In this document: positions 61,921 through 64,000 of the stretch, in pieces
Layout: every line of letters begins with the position of its first letter
Position numbering within the stretch: position 1 is the stretch's first letter
Assembly: GCA_964017185.1 (NCBI GenBank)
Contig: OZ024876.1
Coordinates: 32,215,778 to 32,279,777 of the forward strand
Direction of reading: 5' to 3'
Source: Rugalucina vietnamica
Lineage: Eukaryota > Mollusca > Bivalvia > Lucinida > Lucinidae
DNA: 64,000 nucleotides
Program-made: the position numbers and the translations under genes
Notes under the pieces: generated by a model
The model's input: the letters and a program-made list of their open reading frames with translations, nothing else
Database searches by the model: none
Told to the model about the DNA's origin: nothing

Positions 61921-61967
61921 CTGAAGAAAAACAGGCATCAAAACATTATGTTCAAGTACCACCATTA

Positions 61968-62245
61968 TGAAAACATGTCCATACAATATACAAAGATTTT
62001 TATTATTGTAAAAATGAAAATTTTTAGTAGAAAGTTTTTGATATTTTTCTTATTTTTGCTCAAAACATAAATTGTGGGTACATGTTAGAACCGCCTCGGC
62101 GAGGCGGTTCTAACGAGTACCCACAATCTATGTTTTGGAGTAAAAATAAGAAAAATAGGTTTACCCCTGCATACCCCAGTTTAACTATATAAAAGTGGGG
62201 TATAAGAGGGTATTTATTTCACCGGCATGTTTTCCTGATGATTAG
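61968..62245. mobile_element. Family C element (best copy)
   Basis: Perfect centre GAACCGCCTCGGCGAGGCGG-TTC between GGGTACATGTTA and TAACGAGTACCC. Outer ends CATACCCCAGTTTAACTATA and GTGGGGTATAAGAGG. Confidence 0.8.
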
Positions 62246-62265
62246 TAAATACAGTGAAATAACTG

Positions 62266-62506
62266 AGCCACTGCATCAGAAAACTGACAATCTGCATATG
62301 CAAAAACAAAGGTGCAGACCAGCTTCGCAGTTACTGCGAAGCTGATCAGCGCCTTTGTTTGCGCTACAGGGATAGAGCAATTTCTTTACTTTCTAAATCC
62401 AAAATTTGCATCCTCCAGCCATCTGTGGCAGCACAGGCAGGTAGGTTTGTGTCAGACCTGGTCGGAAACTCAGATTGTTGGTTTTCTCACTGGAAGGCTC
62501 GATATG
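62266..62506. mobile_element. Family A copy
   Basis: Core GCAGACCAGCTTCGCAGTTA and mirror. Ends GAGCCACTGCATCAGAAAAC and GGTTTTCTCACTGGAAGGCTC. Confidence 0.8.
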
Positions 62507-62545
62507 TTTAGGTTAGACCAACCTCACAGCATAATGTTACAGTAA

Positions 62546-63160
62546 ACCAGAGGACCAATGGTCCTGTAAACGCTCACCTGAGATCTGCTTCATATACCAA
62601 TAAACATATTTGAATATTATGGTATTTAACAGATGAAGCCCTTGGGCCATTTTCTTTTTTCAGAATAATCAATATTCTGTCCATTTGTCAATTTCCTGCT
62701 GATTTTCCCCTTCAAATAACATTTTAAAAGCAGATGAGCCCCTGGGGTCCTTTTTTTTTTTTCAGAATCATTAAATTTCAGTCCTACTGCCCTTTCACTT
62801 AAAATGACATTGTAAAAGGTTTCCCCATTCAAATGCATTGACGACCTTGCCATAAAATAAGTCAAGGTCACCACAGGGTCATGTTTTATACATACATTGT
62901 AGTACTTGAGTCATCCATACTTCATGCAAAGTTTCGTTGAAATCGGTTCACCGGTTCTGGATAAGAAGATATTTTAAGGGGTTTTACCGTATATGGGCAT
63001 GGCGGCCATCTTGGTCATGTGACCTATATTATTTATATATACATTGGTTCCTTCTTCCTATATATGCTTCATATAAAATTTGGCTTTGATTGGCCAAGTG
63101 GTTTCAGAGAAAAAAATCTTTGAAAAGTGTGTATGGACGACAGACCGGCCAAGGTCAAGA
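62546..63160 (+). mobile_element. R1 element, truncated
   Basis: Starts AGAGGACCAATGGTCCTGTA. Contains GGCGGCCATCTTGGTCATGT. Ends in a short GGACGACAGACCGG tract without the hairpin. Confidence 0.65.
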
Positions 63161-64000
63161 GATGACCTTGACCTAAATTAATCATATACCTTCATCTAAT
63201 CCATTAGTTGTTTGCATCTACCACTTTTCAGATCTCAGGCTGCAATATTTTTCAAAAAATAGCTAATTTCCACTTTTCCCATTATAAGTCTATGGAAACT
63301 TAAAGTTACCATAGCAACCAGAGTTCTTATCCGACTGGAATAAAAAACACAAATTATGTAGAGGCTACCGTCAGGAACATGCATAAAAAGTACAGGATTC
63401 ATCCACTTGACAGTTTCTGAGGAGAAGACTTTTGAATGTTTTTTTCAAAATTTTGCCCTTTATGGGGCCCCAACAACCAATCAAAATAAAGGATTAGGAC
63501 AAAACTCGCAAGAAACGTCAAACACTACTCAATAAACATTTCTGCAAAAACAAAATTCAAATATCTGCAATTTTAGCGGAAAAATAGCCGATTTCCACTT
63601 TTCCCATTATAAGTCTATGGAAACTTTAAGTTGCCATAGCAACCAGAGTTCTTATCCGCCTGGAATAAAAAACACAAATTATGTAGAGGCCACTGTCAGG
63701 AACATGTAAACAAAGTATAGGCTTCATCCCCTTGACAGTTTCTGAGAAGAAGATTTTTGAATGTTTTTCGAAATTTAGCCCTATATGGGGCCCCTGCAAC
63801 CAATCAAAATGAAGGATTAGGACAAAAGTCACATGAAACGTAGAGGACTACTCAATAAACATTTCTGCAAAAACAAAATTCAAATATCTCCAACAAGACA
63901 GCAAAAACTGGCAATTTTCACTTTTTTCCATTATAAGTCTATGGGAAGCATAAGTTGCCATAGCAACCAGAGTCCTTATCCGATCAAAACAAAAAACACA
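63161..64000. repeat. ~335-bp direct repeat units
   Basis: CCATTATAAGTCTATGG followed by TTGCCATAGCAACCAGAG recurs near 63280, 63605 and 63925, with AACATTTCTGCAAAAACAAA between. The third unit runs off the window. No exon is seen. Confidence 0.65.

Noticed and set aside
61680-61800. T-rich blocks as a regulatory element
   Set aside because: They look like expanded T and GTTT runs within the donor array and may include sequencing error.

Overview
This is a eukaryotic, AT-rich, repeat-dense window from an invertebrate. GT-AG introns, tRNA-derived SINEs, a CR1/L2-type LINE, miniature transposons and elements with internal tandem units fit a mollusc, most likely a bivalve; that placement is inference. 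No bacterial features are present.

One multi-exon gene on the minus strand runs through almost the whole window. I delimited 26 exons from 61920 down to 9445. They join in phase into 3834 coding bases (1278 codons) with no internal stop. Both ends are open: the first exon has an acceptor and the last has a donor. In protein order the product has an unrecognised N-terminal stretch, about seven leucine-rich repeats, one canonical EF-hand loop, three more leucine-rich repeats, a Roc GTPase with P-loop, DFAGQ and SHVD motifs, a COR domain, and two tandem TIR domains. No kinase is seen. This suggests a Roco-type, possibly Ca2+-responsive switch that ends in TIR effector or scaffold domains. Only the second TIR keeps the glutamate expected of NAD-cleaving TIRs.

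Layout, left to right. 1-9100 is repeats: a hairpin-ended element, blocks of a roughly 190-bp satellite (2160-8740) and a 50-bp tandem array. 9445-11822 holds three exons for the end of TIR2. 12260-14253 is another hairpin-ended element. 14431-15552 is a minisatellite made of copies of the TIR2 box-1 exon end with its splice donor. 15552-17160 holds two exons (end of TIR1, linker and start of TIR2). The 12-kb intron 17161-29237 contains a miniature LTR element, SINEs, a decayed plus-strand SETD1-like pseudogene and a hAT element with an 8-bp target duplication. 29238-33608 holds the start of TIR1 and the end of COR. 33890-38362 is a plus-strand LINE with an intact 1063-codon EN-RT ORF. 39047-41898 is the middle of COR. 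41929-47575 is transposons, including a perfect 122-bp inverted repeat around 1.2 kb. 47725-54156 is Roc and the start of COR. 56105-58347 is the LRRs and EF-hand. 60581-61920 holds the first visible exons. 62-64 kb is repeats.

Most introns are built from miniature elements, many within a few bases of exon edges. At three exons (15552, 53991 and 61852 boundaries) tandem arrays lie directly downstream and repeat the exon end together with its 5' splice site. This recurrent pattern and the unusual LRR-EF-LRR-Roc-COR-TIR-TIR protein are the most notable features.
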